Both the position numbers and the translations under genes were made by a program. From Pseudomonas tolaasii NCPPB 2192 (GTDB lineage: Bacteria > Pseudomonadota > Gammaproteobacteria > Pseudomonadales > Pseudomonadaceae): a stretch of DNA of 64,000 bases. Location of the stretch: assembly GCF_002813445.1 (NCBI RefSeq), contig NZ_PHHD01000001.1:620001-684000 (forward strand). The letters are read 5' to 3'. Shown here one piece after another: positions 15,998-25,900 of this stretch (position 1 is the stretch's first letter; every line of letters begins with the position of its first letter). The notes below the pieces were generated by a model, which ran no database searches, was not told the origin of the DNA, and worked only from the letters and a program-made list of their open reading frames with translations.

Positions 15998-16876
15998 TCA
16001 ACGTCGCCGCTGCTGCCAGGCAGCGGCCAGCCCGCTCATGCAGATCACCCCGATGCCGACCACCGTGGTCACGTCGGGGGTATGGTTGAACACCAGCCAG
16101 CCCAACAACCCCGCGAACACGATCTGGCAATAGCCAAACGGCGCCAGCAAGGCCGGCGCCGCGAAGCGGAACGCCTGGGTCAGCATCAAGTGCGCGGTCA
16201 TCCCGCAGGTGCCCAGTGCCAGCATCAATACAGCGTGCCACAGCGTGGGCAACTGCCAGAAGAACGGCACCAGGGCGCTCATCACCAGGGTATTGCACAG
16301 CCCGGCGAAGAAGTTGCTGGTGGTGGGCGTGTCGTACTGGCTGAGGATGCGCGTGAGCAACTGATAAAAGCAGAAGAACAGCGCCGAACACAGTGGCAGC
16401 AATACCGCAGGTGTGAACAGCTCGCCGCCGGGGTGAATGATGACCAGCACGCCGATAAACCCGCAAATCACCGCCAGCCACTGGCCGCGCGTGACCCGTT
16501 CACCCAGCAACGGCACCGACAGCGCCGTCACCAGGATCGGCGCCAGGAAGTTCACCGCCGTGGCTTCCGCCAGCGGGATGTAATGCAGCGCCGCCGTGAA
16601 AAACAGGCTGGTGCCCAACAGACACAATGCGCGCACCACCTGCATGCCCGGGCGCTTGCTGCGCAGCACACGCAAGCCTGACTGCGGCAGGAAAATCCCG
16701 GCCATCAATAAGGTGTGCACCAGGTAACGCGCCCACACCACCATCACGATCGGGTAAAAACCGGCCAGGTATTTGGACAACGCGTCGTGGCTGGAAAACA
16801 GAAACGTCGCCAGCACAATCAGCAGGATGCCTTTGAAAGGATGGTTGACGCCGGAAAGGGGGGTGCTGACAGTCAT
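15998..16876 (-). CDS. EamA/DMT-superfamily transporter
   Basis: A 292-residue protein with ten hydrophobic helices in two repeated EamA halves (GILLIVLATFLFSSHDALSK at the start; LVIIHPGGELFTPAVLLPLC at the middle junction). ATG 16876 places the first helix just after the N-terminus. The 30-residue upstream extension is not typical and is left out. Members export amino acids, purines or other metabolites; the substrate is unknown. It is convergent with the MFS gene (one base between stop codons) and has no same-strand partner. Confidence 0.85.
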   Translation of the reverse strand: MTVSTPLSGVNHPFKGILLIVLATFLFSSHDALSKYLAGFYPIVMVVWARYLVHTLLMAGIFLPQSGLRVLRSKRPGMQVVRALCLLGTSLFFTAALHYIPLAEATAVNFLAPILVTALSVPLLGERVTRGQWLAVICGFIGVLVIIHPGGELFTPAVLLPLCSALFFCFYQLLTRILSQYDTPTTSNFFAGLCNTLVMSALVPFFWQLPTLWHAVLMLALGTCGMTAHLMLTQAFRFAAPALLAPFGYCQIVFAGLLGWLVFNHTPDVTTVVGIGVICMSGLAAAWQQRRR

Positions 16877-17061
16877 TGAATTCTCTTGCGTGGCGGGTGG
16901 AACGCTTGTGCACTCAACCCGGTAATCTAGCAGCCGCGCTTGCGTCTGCCCCAAGAGCATAACCAAACACCGTGCGAACAGCGCACTAAATCACGGGATA
17001 CCAGTCCAACGTTGCACTTCTCACCGCGCGTTGAACACTTTTTAACGGAAGCTGCCCCGCT

Positions 17062-17478
17062 ATGAAAAAAACTGTCTTTGTTCTGTCTGCCCTTGCCTTG
17101 CTGACCGCCTGTAACAAGGAGCCCAAGGAAGCCCCCAAACCCGCACCGGCGTCGGTGCAAGCCACCCTGGTACCGGCCACACCGCCCACCGATAAATGGG
17201 TGGGCAAGTGGATCGGCGTGGAAGGTTTGAACCTGACCATCGCCAAAGACGACAGCATTGGCCGTGGCCACTACATCCTGACCATGCAATACGGCCTCGA
17301 CGCCGACGACTCCGGCACCTTCAAGGGCGAAGCCAACGAAGACGGCATCGCGTTCACTCGCCCCGACGGCCCGCAGCAGTTGAGCGCCGGTGACGGCGAA
17401 GCCACCGGTTTGAAATGGCTGGCGGACAAAAAGGACTGCCTGATCGTCGACACCGGCGAAGGTTACTGCCGCGACTGA
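17062..17478 (+). CDS. Small predicted lipoprotein
   Basis: A 138-residue protein with a lipoprotein signal: MKKTVFVLSALALLTAC, lipidated at Cys17. A proline/alanine linker (EPKEAPKPAPASVQATLVPA) follows, then a compact domain with the tryptophan-rich TDKWVGKWIGVEGLNLTIAK. The mature domain looks like a small beta-barrel of the lipocalin/DUF type. Asn18 after the Cys argues for outer-membrane sorting. It stands alone, 157 bases before the metallopeptidase gene. Function is unknown. Confidence 0.8.
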   Translation: MKKTVFVLSALALLTACNKEPKEAPKPAPASVQATLVPATPPTDKWVGKWIGVEGLNLTIAKDDSIGRGHYILTMQYGLDADDSGTFKGEANEDGIAFTRPDGPQQLSAGDGEATGLKWLADKKDCLIVDTGEGYCRD

Positions 17479-17634
17479 CCCGCCAACCTGACACAACTTT
17501 CATCTGGCGCCCCTGCCGGCACGGCCTGACAGCAGCGATACTAAGCCGCTCTCGTACCTGTCGGACAGCCGGGCTGGCGCCATGCCCCAGCACCAACAAC
17601 ACTGTTCCCCAAGGTTCATCGAGAGGATTGCACC

Positions 17635-18522
17635 ATGCTATGGAAAAAAGGCCGACGCAGCGACAACGTGGTGGATGCCCGCGATGACAGTGGCGGTGGT
17701 GGCGGCGGCATGCGTTTTGGAGGCGGCAAGGGCCTGAGCCTGACGGCGATTGTGCTGATCGTGGGCATTGGCTGGCTGACCGGCCAGGACCCGCTGCAGA
17801 TCCTCGGCCAACTGACCGGCCAGATGGAGCAGGCGCCTCAAGTGAGCACACAGTCGCGCCAGGCGCCGCCGGCCAATGACCAGCAGGCCGATTTTGTCCG
17901 TGCGATTCTGGGCGACACCGAAGACACCTGGGGTCAGGTCTTCAAGGAAAACGGGCTGGTCTACCAGAACCCGAAACTGATTCTGTTCCGCGGGCGTGTG
18001 AATTCCGCCTGCGGGGGCGCCACCTCGGCCAGCGGCCCGTTTTACTGCCCGGCTGACCAACAGGTGTACCTGGACCTGGATTTTTTCCGGGAAATGTCAC
18101 AACGCTTCCAGGCCGCGGGCGATTTCGCCCAGGCCTATGTGATCGCCCACGAAGTCGGGCATCACGTGCAAACACTGCTGGGCATCTCGGCCAAGATTCA
18201 GGCCGCGCGCCAGCAAGGTCGGCAGATGCAGGGCGACGGCGGCCTGCTGGTGCGCCAGGAGCTGCAAGCCGACTGCTTCGCCGGGGTGTGGGCCAACCGG
18301 GCGCAACAGCGCCTGAACTGGCTGGAGCCCGGCGATATTGAAGAAGCACTGAACGCGGCCAACGCCATCGGCGATGACCGTTTGCAGCAACAGGGTCAGG
18401 GGCGCGTTGTGCCGGACTCGTTTACCCACGGCACCTCGGCACAGCGGGTTCGCTGGTTCAAGACCGGCTTTGCAGGGGGCCAGATCACTCAATGCGACAC
18501 CTTTACCGCCAAGAGTCTTTAG
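17635..18522 (+). CDS. ypfJ: Membrane-anchored neutral zinc metallopeptidase (YpfJ family)
   Basis: A 295-residue protein. It has a short cytoplasmic head with a Gly-rich run (about 20-32), one transmembrane helix (about 35-50, SLTAIVLIVGIGWL), a Gln/Pro linker and a peptidase domain from about residue 83. The zinc motif is HEVGH at 172-176 (VIAHEVGHHVQTLLG), with RQELQADCFAGVWAN downstream supplying the third ligand region. E. coli YpfJ is of similar size; the substrates of the family are unknown. Its TAG stop abuts the ATG of the secreted hydrolase gene with no gap, so the two are probably co-translated. Confidence 0.88.
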   Translation: MLWKKGRRSDNVVDARDDSGGGGGGMRFGGGKGLSLTAIVLIVGIGWLTGQDPLQILGQLTGQMEQAPQVSTQSRQAPPANDQQADFVRAILGDTEDTWGQVFKENGLVYQNPKLILFRGRVNSACGGATSASGPFYCPADQQVYLDLDFFREMSQRFQAAGDFAQAYVIAHEVGHHVQTLLGISAKIQAARQQGRQMQGDGGLLVRQELQADCFAGVWANRAQQRLNWLEPGDIEEALNAANAIGDDRLQQQGQGRVVPDSFTHGTSAQRVRWFKTGFAGGQITQCDTFTAKSL

Positions 18523-19509
18523 ATGAATAAACGATTGGGATTGCTGCTCGGCTTGATGATGACCTGCTCCACCGCCACTTGGGCCGCCGAAAAAGAACAT
18601 GGCGTCAAGGAAGTCAGCCCCGATCGTTTCCACCTGGACGCCGGTGACCTCAGCGTCGGCCTGAGCCAGGACTGGAGCAAACCACTGCCCCAAGTCACCC
18701 GCGCGCTGATCATCGTGCATGGTCGCCTGCGCAATGCGCAGACCTACCTGCAGAGCGGCGAAACGGCCGCCGAGCACGCGGGCCAGGCCGGCAATACGCT
18801 GGTGATTGCGCCGCAGTTTCTCAACCAGTTCGACATCAAGCGCAACCACCTGGACGGCCAGGTGCTGCGCTGGAACAGCAATGACTGGATGGCCGGCGAC
18901 GCCTCGACCGGCCCTGGCCAGGTCAGCTCCTACGGCGCCCTCGACCAGATCATCAAGCACCTGGGCAACCGCAAGCTGTTCCCGGCCCTCAGAGAAATCG
19001 TGGTGGCCGGGCATTCCGGCGGCGGCCAGGTGGTGCAGCGTTTCGCCCTCACCGGCCACGATCACCCGATGCTGCAAACCGAAGGCATCAGCCTGCGTTA
19101 CGTAGTGGCCAACCCGTCGTCCTACGCCTACTTCACCCCGCAGCGCCCGGTGAAGTTTGACGTTTCCAGCTGCCCAGGCTTCAACGACTGGAAGTACGGC
19201 ATGCAAAACCTGCCCGACTACGCCAAGGGCCAGAGCGCGCAGCAGCTTGAACAGGCTTACGTGTCACGCAACGTGACCTACCTGCTGGGCCAGCAAGACA
19301 CCGACCCGAATCACCCGGCGCTGGATAAAAGCTGCGAAGCCGAAACCCAGGGGGCGTATCGCCTGATTCGCGGGCACAACTATTTTGACTACCTCAAGGC
19401 GCGCCACCCGCAGTTGGGCCACAAGCTGGTGGAAGTACCGGGGGTTGGGCATAACGGGGACGGAATGTTTACGTCGCCTGAGGGCGAGAAGGTATTGTTC
19501 GGGAAATAA
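18523..19509 (+). CDS. Secreted alpha/beta-hydrolase
   Basis: A 328-residue protein with a signal peptide (cleavage probably after TWAA). The alpha/beta-hydrolase core shows ALIIVHGRLRNAQTY (oxyanion strand), the nucleophile elbow GHSGGG with Ser165, and a C-terminal His310 in GVGHNGDGMF. It is most likely a periplasmic or exported esterase/peptidase-like enzyme; its substrate is not known. It starts at the base after the ypfJ stop codon, and its own coding region ends just before a repeat hairpin. Confidence 0.83.
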   Translation: MNKRLGLLLGLMMTCSTATWAAEKEHGVKEVSPDRFHLDAGDLSVGLSQDWSKPLPQVTRALIIVHGRLRNAQTYLQSGETAAEHAGQAGNTLVIAPQFLNQFDIKRNHLDGQVLRWNSNDWMAGDASTGPGQVSSYGALDQIIKHLGNRKLFPALREIVVAGHSGGGQVVQRFALTGHDHPMLQTEGISLRYVVANPSSYAYFTPQRPVKFDVSSCPGFNDWKYGMQNLPDYAKGQSAQQLEQAYVSRNVTYLLGQQDTDPNHPALDKSCEAETQGAYRLIRGHNYFDYLKARHPQLGHKLVEVPGVGHNGDGMFTSPEGEKVLFGK

Positions 19510-19530
19510 CTGACACAACCGGATCAAACA

Positions 19531-19617
19531 TGTGGGAGCTGGCTTGCCTGCGATGGCATCACCTCGGTGTGGCTGGTAGACCGAGGTGTCTGCATCTCAG
19601 GCAAGCCAGCTCCCACA
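19531..19617. repeat. Paired REP-like repeat (family A, head-to-head arms)
   Basis: The left arm is the standard TGTGGGAGCTGGCTTGCCTG. The right arm has CATCTCAGG where the others have CATCGCAGG. The spacer carries a second inverted repeat (ACCTCGGTGT / ACCGAGGTGT). It lies between convergent genes. Confidence 0.85.
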
Positions 19618-19653
19618 CAAGCCAGTGCCCACATTTGATTTTGGGCGTCTGGG

Positions 19654-20241
19654 CTAGATCATCTGACGCAATGCGGCGCAATCCTGCGCATGCCAATCCA
19701 CCAACTCCGGCCACGGGTTTTCCGGCAAATTGACCAGCACCGTGCGCGTCCCCGCCGCCCGGCCGCAATCCAGGTCGAAGCGGTAATCCCCCACCATCAC
19801 CATCTCGCTCGGCGACACATCCCAGGCCGCGGCCAATTTCAGCAGGCCACCGGGCTCCGGCTTGGGCGGCGCATCCTCACGCCCCAACACGTCGTTGACG
19901 GCAAAGCAGTCCGCCAGCCCGATCGCTTCCAGCGTCACATGGGCCAATTCCCGCGCATTTCGCGTCAGGATACCTAGGCGAAAACCCCGCCCGGCCAGTT
20001 CGCGCACCAGCTCCACTGCACCTTCTGCCGCGACTGAACCCAGCGCCAGCTCACGCTCATGTTCCAGCAACCACGCATGTTTGGCCGCTGCCACGCCGGC
20101 AGGCAACGCGGCAAGGTGAGTGAGAATGTCGTCCTCGGGCGGAATCTCCAGCGCCACGCGAATCGCCGCAAAATCATGCACGGCCACAGTGAGGGTGCCG
20201 TCCATGTCGAACACCCAATGCTTGATGTCCGCGAGGCTCAT
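19654..20241 (-). CDS. HAD-superfamily hydrolase (phosphoglycolate-phosphatase-like)
   Basis: A 195-residue protein from ATG 20241. The HAD motif I is WVFDMDGTLTVAVHDF (nucleophile Asp in DMDGT), motif II is GILTRNAREL, and motifs III/IV are PKPEPGGLLK and MVMVGDYRFDLDCGRAAG. The helical cap sits between the first two motifs, as in Gph/YjjG-type phosphatases. The substrate is unknown. Its start overlaps the tesB stop by 4 bases (ATGA), implying co-translation with the thioesterase. Confidence 0.87.
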   Translation of the reverse strand: MSLADIKHWVFDMDGTLTVAVHDFAAIRVALEIPPEDDILTHLAALPAGVAAAKHAWLLEHERELALGSVAAEGAVELVRELAGRGFRLGILTRNARELAHVTLEAIGLADCFAVNDVLGREDAPPKPEPGGLLKLAAAWDVSPSEMVMVGDYRFDLDCGRAAGTRTVLVNLPENPWPELVDWHAQDCAALRQMI

Positions 20242-21107
20242 GCCCAGTCCTTGCGATGGCGAATCAAGCCTTCCTGGGTCACCGACGCCACCAGTTGCCC
20301 GGCACGGTTGTACACGCTGCCCCGGGAGAACCCACGGGAATTGCCGGCCCACGGGCTGTCCATGGCGTAGAGCAGCCAGTCATCGGCGCGCAGGTCGGCG
20401 TGAAACCACAGCGCGTGGTCGAGGCTGGCGACCTGCATGTCTTTCTGCCATACGGTTTTGCCATGGGGCAGCAACGAGGTGGTCAGCAAGCCAAAGTCCG
20501 AGGCGTAGGCCAGCAGGTATTTGTGCAACGCAGGCGAGTCGGCCAGGGCGCCGTCGGCGCGAAACCACACGTATTTGACCGGGTCGGACGGCTGCGGGTT
20601 GTACGGGTCTTTCTCGGTAACCGGGCGCACTTCAATCGGCTTGGGGCACAGCAACTTGTCACGCATGTGCTCGGGGATCAGGTGCGCGCGTTGCTGGGTC
20701 AGCTCCAGCTCCGACGGCAGGTTCTCCGGGCCGACCACCACGGGCATGGTGGTCTGGTGCTCGAAGCCCTCTTCGTCGTACTGGAACGAAGCGCTGCAAG
20801 TGAAAATCGGCTGGCCCTTCTGAATAGCGGTCACACGGCGAGTGCTGAAACTGCCGCCGTCACGCACGCGGTCTACCGAGTACACCACCGGCAACGCCGC
20901 GTCACCGGGGCGTAAGAAGTAACCGTGCAGGGAGTGCACGTGCCGCGCTTCTTCTACGGTCTGGCTGGCTGCCGACAGCGACTGGCCGAGCACCTGGCCG
21001 CCGAACAACTGGCGAAAACCCAGGTCCTGGCTGCGGCCGCGAAAGAGGTTTTCCTCGATCGGCTCCAGGGTCAGCAAGTCCACCAGATCTTCCAATACTT
21101 GGCTCAT
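20238..21107 (-). CDS. tesB: Acyl-CoA thioesterase II
   Basis: A 289-residue double-hotdog thioesterase that hydrolyses medium- and long-chain acyl-CoAs; E. coli TesB is 286 residues. Visible family strings are LEPIEENLFRGRSQDLGFRQ, LFGGQVLGQSLSAA, HSLHGYFLRPGD and, in the second hotdog, MQVASLDHALWFHADLRADD with the catalytic Asp region. AGGAG eight bases before ATG 21107 fixes the start; the long upstream extension in the same frame overlaps the GNAT gene and is rejected. It is the first gene of a tesB-HAD unit. Confidence 0.93.
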   Translation of the reverse strand: MSQVLEDLVDLLTLEPIEENLFRGRSQDLGFRQLFGGQVLGQSLSAASQTVEEARHVHSLHGYFLRPGDAALPVVYSVDRVRDGGSFSTRRVTAIQKGQPIFTCSASFQYDEEGFEHQTTMPVVVGPENLPSELELTQQRAHLIPEHMRDKLLCPKPIEVRPVTEKDPYNPQPSDPVKYVWFRADGALADSPALHKYLLAYASDFGLLTTSLLPHGKTVWQKDMQVASLDHALWFHADLRADDWLLYAMDSPWAGNSRGFSRGSVYNRAGQLVASVTQEGLIRHRKDWA

Positions 21108-21144
21108 CGAGCAACTCCTAAATCTATGGGGCATTCCGGGCTGC

Positions 21145-21714
21145 TTATCCGTGCAGCGTGTCCAACCATTGGGCGCGGGTGATGCGGTACAACACATGAT
21201 GGCGCAGCGGGTCATCGGCCGCGACCTTGGGGTGTTCAAAATCTGCCTGGGGATCGTAATGCATACCGATGGCCTGCATGACTTTTTGTGATGGCAGATT
21301 GGCTTCAGTGGTAAAGGCGAGGATTTCGTCCAGTTGCAGGCGATCGAAGCCGCAGCGCAACGCGGTCCATGCCGCTTCGCTGGCGTAACCCAGGCCCCAA
21401 TGTTCGCGGGCCAGGCGCCAGCCGATTTCCACCGCCGGGGTGAAATCAGCTTCAAAACTGACGTTTTGCAGCCCGGTCAGGCCGATGAACTCGCCGGTGT
21501 CCTTGCGTTGCAAGGCCCACAAGCCAAAGCCGTATTCGGCAAAGTGCCCGCGAATCCGGCCGATCAGCGCCGCGCTTTCCAGGTGGCTCAGCCTGGCCGG
21601 GAAATAACGCATCACCTGCGGGTCGGCGCACATGCGCGCAAATTCCGTCAGGTCGCTGTCGCGCCATTGGCGCAACACCAGCCTTGCGCTTTCCAATTCC
21701 AGTATCGGCTCCAT
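21145..21714 (-). CDS. GNAT-family N-acetyltransferase (RimJ/RimL-like)
   Basis: A 189-residue acetyltransferase of the Acetyltransf_3 type. It opens MEPILELESARLVLRQWRDS, shows the acetyl-CoA loop region WRLAREHWGLGYASEAAWTA (about residues 98-117) and continues ILAFTTEANLPSQKVMQAIG. This pattern is typical of RimJ/RimL relatives that acetylate protein N-termini or small amines; the target is unknown. It is read in the same direction as tesB, 37 bases upstream, and may be co-transcribed with it. Confidence 0.88.
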   Translation of the reverse strand: MEPILELESARLVLRQWRDSDLTEFARMCADPQVMRYFPARLSHLESAALIGRIRGHFAEYGFGLWALQRKDTGEFIGLTGLQNVSFEADFTPAVEIGWRLAREHWGLGYASEAAWTALRCGFDRLQLDEILAFTTEANLPSQKVMQAIGMHYDPQADFEHPKVAADDPLRHHVLYRITRAQWLDTLHG

Positions 21715-21789
21715 GGGTCCCCTCCCTTGCCATGTGCGTGAGTGTACAACGCAGGTAAGATGCGTCGCAGGTTCCCGTCAGAAAATCCC

Positions 21790-22710
21790 ATGCCACTGCC
21801 CCTGATCTACCACGATGACTACAGCCCCGAGTTCCCGGCGGACCATCGCTTCCCCATGGACAAGTTTCGCCTGTTGCGCGACCACCTGGTGGCCAGCGGC
21901 CTGACGGACGACAGCCAATTGCTGCGCCCCGACCTTTGCCCACCCCAGATTCTGGCCCTGGCCCATGACACCGGGTATATCGAACGCTACATGGGCGGCG
22001 AGTTGTCCCGCGAAGACCAACGGCGCCTTGGCCTGCCATGGAACGAAGCCCTGGCCCGGCGCACGGTGCGCGCGGTCGGTGGTTCGATCCTCGCCGCCGA
22101 GCAGGCGCTGGAGCACGGCCTGGCCTGCCACCTGGCGGGCGGCACCCATCACGCCCACTACGATTACCCGGCCGGTTTTTGCATCTTCAATGACCTCGCA
22201 GTGATCAGCCACTATCTGCTGGCCAGCGGGCGGGTCAACCGCGTGTTGATCTTCGATTGCGACGTGCATCAGGGTGACGGCACCGCGCGTATCCTCCACG
22301 ACACCCCCGACGCGATCACCGTGTCGCTGCACTGCGAAAAGAACTTCCCCGCGCGCAAAGCCCAGAGCGACTGGGACATCCCGCTGCCGATGGGCATGGG
22401 CGATGCCGACTACCTCAAGGTTGTGGATGACGCGCTCAACTACTTGCTGCCCCTCTATCAACCCGACCTGGTGCTCTACGACGCCGGCGTGGATGTGCAC
22501 AAGGACGACGCCCTCGGTTACCTCAAGCTGACCGACTCCGGCGTCGCCGCCCGCGACGAAAGCGTGATGCGCCACTGCCTGGGCCGTGACATTCCGGTGA
22601 TGGGCGTAATCGGCGGCGGCTACAGCAAGGACCGCCCGGCCCTGGCCCGCCGCCACGGCATCCTGCACCACAGCGCGCAACGGGTGTGGACGTCATCAGG
22701 CTGTCATTGA
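21790..22710 (+). CDS. Histone-deacetylase-family deacylase
   Basis: A 306-residue protein from ATG 21790. The zinc-hydrolase signature is complete: the active-site histidine pair in GGTHHAH (His120, His121), the metal ligands in IFDCDVHQGDGTA (Asp158, His160) and the C-terminal GVIGGGYSKD glycine loop. Bacterial members are class I-related deacetylases or acetylpolyamine amidohydrolase-like enzymes. It does not resemble AcuC in length or neighbourhood. It stands alone, divergent from the GNAT gene, which might hint at an acetylation/deacetylation pair (speculative). Confidence 0.88.
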   Translation: MPLPLIYHDDYSPEFPADHRFPMDKFRLLRDHLVASGLTDDSQLLRPDLCPPQILALAHDTGYIERYMGGELSREDQRRLGLPWNEALARRTVRAVGGSILAAEQALEHGLACHLAGGTHHAHYDYPAGFCIFNDLAVISHYLLASGRVNRVLIFDCDVHQGDGTARILHDTPDAITVSLHCEKNFPARKAQSDWDIPLPMGMGDADYLKVVDDALNYLLPLYQPDLVLYDAGVDVHKDDALGYLKLTDSGVAARDESVMRHCLGRDIPVMGVIGGGYSKDRPALARRHGILHHSAQRVWTSSGCH

Positions 22711-22938
22711 AGTGTGGGCGTTACCCACAATGCCTGTGGAACCACCTGTGGATAACTTGAGCGTAAGCGTCTGAGAGCGCGCAGGCACATGGCCTGCACG
22801 TAACTGTACATTTTCTGATCAGATACTTGTCCACAGCCGTGAAACGTTGTGGAACTTCGCATCTGTTCCAGATTTGAAACAAAACTGCCGCAAGCCGCCG
22901 TCACCCTGAAAGCCTTCCCGCTCCGAGAGTAACCGGCG

Positions 22939-25900
22939 ATGGCAACCTACAAAATCGGCACCGTTACAAACCCCGGCAATGACGACGCCCTGAAAAAAGT
23001 CGCGGCCACCTTTGAAGCCGCCATGGCCCGCGCCGTGGCAGGTTTTAAAGACACCGCCAAACCCGGCAACTTCAAAGTGCTGGCCAGCGGCGTCACCGAC
23101 AACACCAAAGACCAGAAGATCGCCGACGTCATGGCCACCGGCGACCAGGAGGCGATCAAACGCCTCGACGACCCGAACCTCGCCGACATCAGCAACACCG
23201 GCGTGCCTCTGGCTGACATTGCCAGCATTACCAAGATTTCCGACAACGTGCTGGACCTGAAAACCCGCGACGGCCAGGACATCATCATTATCAAACAGAT
23301 GACGCCCTACCTTTTCGACGGCATGGCCGGCAAAGTCGATGCCGTCAACGCGCTGAACACCAGCAAGGCCGACGGCTACCGCATTGCCCAGGCGGGCGAC
23401 ACCGCGCCGGGCCTGGGTGACTACAGCGCCATCGGCCCTGTGGATGAAATCGGCCCGGGCTTTATCCGCTACGAAACCGTGTCGGGCGACAAGGTGGTGG
23501 TCAGCCGCGAAGTGAACCCCGACCTGTACAACCAAGTGGCTGGCGATGGCCAGACCTGGGGCCTGATCAACGACAGCAAAAACGCCGGCTACACCCTCGC
23601 CGACGCCAGCGAAACCGGCAGCGTGAGCCTGGTGGGCACGCCCGAAGAACTCGGCCACGGCCTGATCCGTTACGAAACCGCGTCCGGCGACAAGGTCATC
23701 GTGTCCCAGGCCATCAGCCCCGACCTGTATGCCTCGGTGGTCAAGGAGTCCAACGGCATCTTCAACGTCGGCGGCGCCGTGGACACCAACTGGATCGACA
23801 ACTCCCAATACGCCAACCCCAAGGATTGGGACAAGATCGTCGGCAACACCAGCGGCACGCCGACCCAGGAAGAACGCGACCTCGACCGCCCGCGTGCGGC
23901 GGCGAAGATGCTCAGCGACAACTGGGATAAATGGGGCATGCACGACCGCCCCATCGACTTCGCCAACCCGCCCGCCGACCTGCCGCCCGAAGCCCAGGCC
24001 TGCCTCAAATACCTGGCCGGCAGCCCGAGCCTGATGAACGCCCTCGACAGCGGCGGCCTCGGCGGCAGCGACGGCGTGATTACCCACAGCAACGTGGACA
24101 GTTTCATCAGCCAGTCGAACAAGGATCTGTCGGCCGCCTCAAAGTCCTACAGCACGTTCCTCAGCAAAAACCCGGGCGCCACCGAGCTGGCCAAGGAAAA
24201 CGCCAAGTCCGCCGCACTGGTCATGGCCAATATCTCGCTGGTCAGCAGCGCCGGCCCCGCCATGGAAGGCCCGAACCAGCGCGCCAACAATGGCAGCCTG
24301 ACCACCGATAACCTCAATGCCATCAAAAACGACAGCGGCCTGAGTCCGGAACTGACCGGCGCCGCCGGTTATTGGTCCACCCCCGGCATGATGCGCACCC
24401 TCGACATGGCCGGTGACCTGCCCGCCACCGCCACCGCCGACGGCATCACCCAGCAGAAAAACCTCGGCGCGTGGCTGGAGAACCAGGCCCCCACCGACGA
24501 CCACGGCGTATTGATGATGCTCAGCAACGCGTCGATCCGCAGCTCGGTGGCTGACGTCGACACCTCGAAGCTGACCCAGGACGTGCTGCAGAATCCGCAA
24601 AACTATGACGGCAAAACCAAAACCGCCGTGATGCTCGAACTCAGCGACGCCCGCGCGCGCCTGGCGTCCAGCGATAAAGTGGGCGACGGCGACCTGTACG
24701 CCGGGATCACCGCCGACAGCGAGTACCACCTCAACCCGACCAAATCCAAGGTCTCCGACCAGTTGGACGCGGCCGTCAACCAGCTGGCTTCGGACCCGGA
24801 CGTGAAGACCTTCATGGCCCAGAACCAGGCTGGCGGCATGAAAGACATCGTCAACAGCGACCCGGCGATCAAAACCGAAATGCAGCACTACCAGGACAGC
24901 CAGATCAACAGCGGCAACGTGATCAACACCGCGCTGGCCACCAAAGACAGCAATGGCAACCCGGTGTCGCTGATCGACGGCCTGAGCCTGGCCGGCACCG
25001 ACGCCACCCTGACCGACATGGCCCTGGGCGGCAACGGCAGCGTGGACCTGGAGGCGATTGCCGACAAATCCGGCAAGTCGGCCGACATTCAACAGTACTT
25101 CCAGGACCATATCGTCAGCGGCCAGGACCTGCAAAACGGCCTCGCCGCGCCGAATGCCGACCCGATGACCGTGATCGGCCAGTACGCGGCCAACGCCTCG
25201 CTGCTCAAGGAATTCCTCGGCGACAAGGTCTCGGCGCAGGACTCGTCCACCGTGCAGCAATACGTCAACCAGGCGGTGTCCGACAGCCTGGTCAACGGCG
25301 CCAATGACGACGTGCTCAAAAGCGCGTTCGGCGACGCGAACGGTAATTTCGACGAGGCCAAGACCACCGCCATCCTCAACCAGGCGATGGCCGACAACCC
25401 GGACATGTTCAAAGACTCCACCGGCGCGCAGATCAAGCCGCAGGACGTGATTTCGCTGATCCGCTCGATGTGGGACGTCAACCGCCAGACCCAGAAGATC
25501 AGCGACGTGCTGCCCAAAGCCGTGGACGGCCTGAACCTCAATGCCAGCGACGCCTACAAGCAAGGCCTGCTGCACATCGGCAGCGCCCTGCTGGCGGGCG
25601 GTGTATTGGCGGCGCGTTCGGCCACCGGCGGCAACAGCCCGGCGGACAATGCCGGGCGCGTGGCGGCGGGCATGCAGTTCGCCGGGTTGATCACCGAAGG
25701 CGGCACCAAGTACGCCAAGGAAGCCGGGTACGGCATGGCCTGGAAACCCACGCCGATTGACCCGAGCAAACCCCAGGGCATCGGCGACTTCCCGACCGGG
25801 AAAATGGTGCAGAACACCGACGGCCTCAACAAACTCGGCAACCTGGGCAAAATCGTCGGCGGCGCCGGCAGCTTCATCGGCGGCGTGTTCGGCCTGATCA

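Noticed and set aside
19654..20352. Longer starts for several genes (HAD to 20352, TesB to 21455, aroQ from 10194, leuS from 58993)
   Set aside because: The extensions lack family similarity or overlap neighbours, and internal ATGs have better ribosome sites and normal lengths.
22747..22755. Perfect DnaA box (TGTGGATAA), with another (TTATCCACA) at 10338-10346, as a sign of a replication origin
   Set aside because: Single isolated boxes, no AT-rich unwinding region, no dnaA/dnaN/parAB neighbours; chance matches are expected in 64 kb.
22738..22760. HrpL-type hrp box upstream of the HrpK-like gene (GGAACC at 22738)
   Set aside because: No CCAC element lies 15-16 bases downstream, so the promoter consensus is not met.
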